64,000 bases of DNA from Piscicola geometra (taxonomy: Eukaryota > Annelida > Clitellata > Hirudinida > Piscicolidae), in contig OX030955.1 in the NCBI GenBank assembly GCA_943735955.1, positions 6,100,269-6,164,268 on the forward strand, given 5' to 3'. The notes beneath the pieces were generated by a model, which made no database searches, was not told the DNA's origin, and was given only the letters and a program-made list of their open reading frames with translations. Below are positions 62,134 to 64,000 of this stretch, one piece after another (positions within the stretch are counted from its first letter, which is position 1; every line of letters starts with the position of its first letter). The translations under genes and the position numbers were made by a program.

Positions 62134-64000
62134 GTTCGTCTTCATCGTTCGTCTTCATCGTCTTCATCGTCTTCACCGTCTTCATCGTCTTCACCGTCTT
62201 CATCGTCTTCACCGTCTTCATCGTCTTCACCGTCTTCACCGTCTTCATCGTCTTCACCGTCTTCATCGTCTTCACCGTCTTCATCGTCTTCACCGTCTTC
62301 ATCGTCTTCACCGTCTTCATCGTCTTCACCGTCTTCATCGTCTTCACCGTCTTCATCGTCTTCACCGTCTTCATCGTCTTCATCGTTCGTCTTCATCGTC
62401 TTCATCGTCTTCATCGTTTTCACCGTCTTCATCGTCTTCACCGTCTTCATCGTTCGTCTTCACCGTCTTCATCATCTTCACCGTCTTCATCGTCTTCATC
62501 GTCTTCATCGTCTTCACCGTCTTCATCGTCTTCACCGTCTTCATCGTCTTCACCGTCTTCATCGTCTTCACCGTCTTCATCGTCTTCATCGTTCGTCTTC
62601 ATCGTCTTCACCGTCTTCATCGTCTTCACCGTCTTCATCGTCTTCACCGTCTTCATCGTCTTCACCGTCTTCATCGTCTTCACCGTCTTCATCGTCTTCA
62701 CCGTCTTCATCGTCTTCACCGTCTTCACCGTCTTCATCGTCTTCACCGTCTTCATCGTCTTCATCGTTCGTCTTCATCGTCTTCATCGTCTTCATCGTCT
62801 TCACCGTCTTCATCGTCTTCACCGTCTTCACCGTCTTCATCGTCTTCACCGTCTTCATCGTCTTCATCGTCTTCACCGTCTTCATCGTCTTCATCGTCTT
62901 CACCGTCTTCACCCTCTTCACCGTCTTCACCGTCTTCGCCGTCTTCACCGTCTTCACCGTCTTCATCGTCTTCACCGTTTTCATCGTCTTCACCGTCTTC
63001 ACCGTCTTCATCGTTCGTCTTCATCGTCTTCATCGTCTTCATCGTCTTCACCGTCTTCACCGTCTTCACCGTCTTCATCGACTTCACCGTCTTCACCGTC
63101 TTCATCGTCTTCACCGTCATCACCGTCTTCACCGTCTTCACCGTCTTCACCGTCTTCATCGTCTTCATCGTCTTCACCGTCTTCATCGTTCGTCTTCATC
63201 GTCTTCATCGTCTTCATCGTCTTCACCGTCTTCATCGTCTTCACCGTCTTCACCGTCTTCATCGTCTTCACCGTCTTCATCGTCTTCATCGTTCGTCTTC
63301 ATCGTCTTCATCGTCTTCATCGTCTTCACCGTCTTCATCGTCTTCACCGTCTTCACCGTCTTCATCGTCTTCACCGTCTTCATCGTCTTCATCGTCTTCA
63401 CCGTCTTCATCGTCTTCATCGTCTTCACCGTCTTCACCCTCTTCACCGTCTTCACCGTCTTCGCCGTCTTCACCGTCTTCATCGACTTCACCGTCTTCAC
63501 CGTCTTCATCGTCTTCACCGTCATCACCGTCTTCACCGTCTTCACCGTCTTCACCGTCTTCATCGTCTTCATCGTCTTCACCGTCTTCATCGTTCGTCTT
63601 CATCGTCTTCATCGTCTTCATCGTCTTCACCGTCTTCATCGTCTTCACCGTCTTCATCGTCTTCACCGTCTTCATCGTCTTCACCGTCTTCACCGTCTTC
63701 ATCGTCTTCACCGTCTTCATCGTCTTCATCGTTCGTCTTCATCGTCTTCACCGTCTTCATCGTCTTCACCGTCTTCGCCGTCTTCACCGTCTTCACTGTC
63801 TTCATCGTCTTCACCGTCTTCATCGTCTTCATCGTCTTCACCGTCTTCATCGTCTTCACCATCTTCATCGTCTTCACCGTCTTCACCGTCTTCATCGACT
63901 TCACCGTCTTCACCGTCTTCACCGTCTTCACCGTCTTCACCGTCTTCACCGTCTTCATCGTCTTCATCGTCTTCACCGTCTTCACCGTCTTCACCGTTTT
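62133..64000 (+). repeat. Family II HOR running off the window
   Basis: After a 13-bp pair (62133 and 62146) intervals are 238, 67, 139, 175, 247, 175, 103, 301 and 139 bp. The opening resembles 31215, 36060 and 41308. Two CACCCTCTTC (about 62911 and 63437) and two CGTCATCACC (about 63116 and 63521) occur. The array continues unbroken to the last base. Confidence 0.82.

Larger units (their letters stand above)
1..64000 (+). repeat. 9-bp satellite array, monomer CGTCTTCAY
   Basis: The whole window is a head-to-tail array of CGTCTTCAY, with position 9 either C or T, often alternating to give an 18-bp dimer. Seven of nine bases on this strand are pyrimidines, so strand asymmetry is extreme (about 3.5 C to 1 G per unit, GC near 50%). 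No inversion occurs: the purine-rich complement never appears on the + strand. Each unit has one CpG, so CpG observed/expected is about 2.5 from the consensus. Minority variants are single-base changes or the 4-bp phase marker. No stretch lacks the repeat and I see no genes, RNA genes or mobile elements. Known families: short-monomer satellites of this size are typical of eukaryotic heterochromatin. I do not recognise this monomer, and species and chromosome position cannot be read from it. Confidence 0.98.
29080..64000 (+). repeat. Satellite family II domain (sparse, paired markers)
   Basis: About 164 markers lie in about 35 kb, mean spacing about 214 bp. Diagnostic variants are CACTGTC and CACCATC (both CpG transitions), CACCCTCTTC, CGTCATCACC and, mostly here, TCTTCGCCG. 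HORs open with two markers 13 bp apart (30151, 31202, 33999, 34398, 35229, 36047, 36845, 37950, 40248, 41295, 52837, 59702, 62133) or 22 bp apart (38214, 43961, 44778, 47135, 47952, 49236, 50053, 50748, 51178, 51882, 52447, 56471, 58608, 59312). I saw no such close pairs in family I, where the shortest interval is 31 bp. The domain continues past the right edge. Confidence 0.9.

Noticed and set aside
1..64000. CRISPR array
   Set aside because: There are no unique spacers between constant repeats. The intervals consist of the same monomer and there are no cas genes.
1..64000. Telomeric repeat
   Set aside because: The monomer CGTCTTCAY resembles none of the TTAGGG-type repeats, has no G-run, and shows HORs and internal markers.
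1..64000. Transposable element or insertion at marker sites
   Set aside because: The 4-bp interruption has no terminal repeats or target duplication beyond the monomer, and is explained by a 5-bp deletion within one monomer.
1..64000. tRNA, rRNA or small RNA genes
   Set aside because: No stretch departs from the 9-bp repeat far enough to fold into such structures. The strand is too pyrimidine-rich for self-pairing stems.
1..64000. Heat-shock elements (alternating GAA/TTC)
   Set aside because: TTC occurs in every monomer on the + strand but GAA does not occur on that strand, so the required inverted arrangement is missing.

Overview
The window is one uninterrupted satellite-DNA array with no gene in it. 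From base 1 to 64000 the + strand is built from a 9-bp monomer, CGTCTTCAY (Y = C or T; complement RTGAAGACG), always in the same orientation. I estimate about 6,930 full monomers. I found no unique sequence, transposon, RNA gene, promoter or protein-coding gene. Tens of kilobases of short-monomer satellite with higher-order structure point to eukaryotic heterochromatin (pericentromeric, subtelomeric or a similar block). I do not recognise the monomer and cannot name the organism. The array runs off both ends of the window, so its full length is unknown.

The order in the array comes from a 4-bp interruption, seen as CGTTCG at each site. It is best read as a monomer that lost five internal bases (CGT[CTTCA]T to CGTT). 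I tabulated about 400 of these 'phase markers'. Every interval between neighbours equals 9n+4 bp, so spacing changes only by whole monomers. The series of intervals, plus rare point variants, acts as a barcode that shows higher-order repeats (HORs).

Two families adjoin at about 29.1 kb. Family I (1 to ~29.1 kb) has about 237 markers, mean spacing about 122 bp. Its core is the series 85-76-112-(103 to 202)-94-94-(130 to 211)-(112 to 130)-(67 to 76) bp, about 0.95 to 1.05 kb, seen in about 18 full or partial copies. It also has a second module marked by a TAA-containing cassette. Larger tandem duplications lie on top: about 1.92 kb (3-2865), 591 bp (3743-4813), 1999 bp (5656-9192), 3.3 kb (13309-19950) and 1617 bp (20017-22499). 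Family II (~29.1 to 64 kb) has about 164 markers, mean spacing about 214 bp, and marker pairs 13 or 22 bp apart that open its HORs. Its duplications are 1212 bp (31215-33482), 3.2 kb (42295-48432), 817 bp (four copies), 1125 and 565 bp (50075-52469), 755 bp (53101-54463) and about 2.13 kb (55011-59182).

The very long open frames are a by-product of the monomer. None of the three + frames of a 9-bp CGTCTTCAY repeat contains a stop, and 9 is divisible by 3. On the - strand two frames are open and the third has TGA in nearly every monomer. Each marker shifts the frame, so every - strand ORF runs through two marker intervals and then stops. No open frame here should be annotated as a gene.
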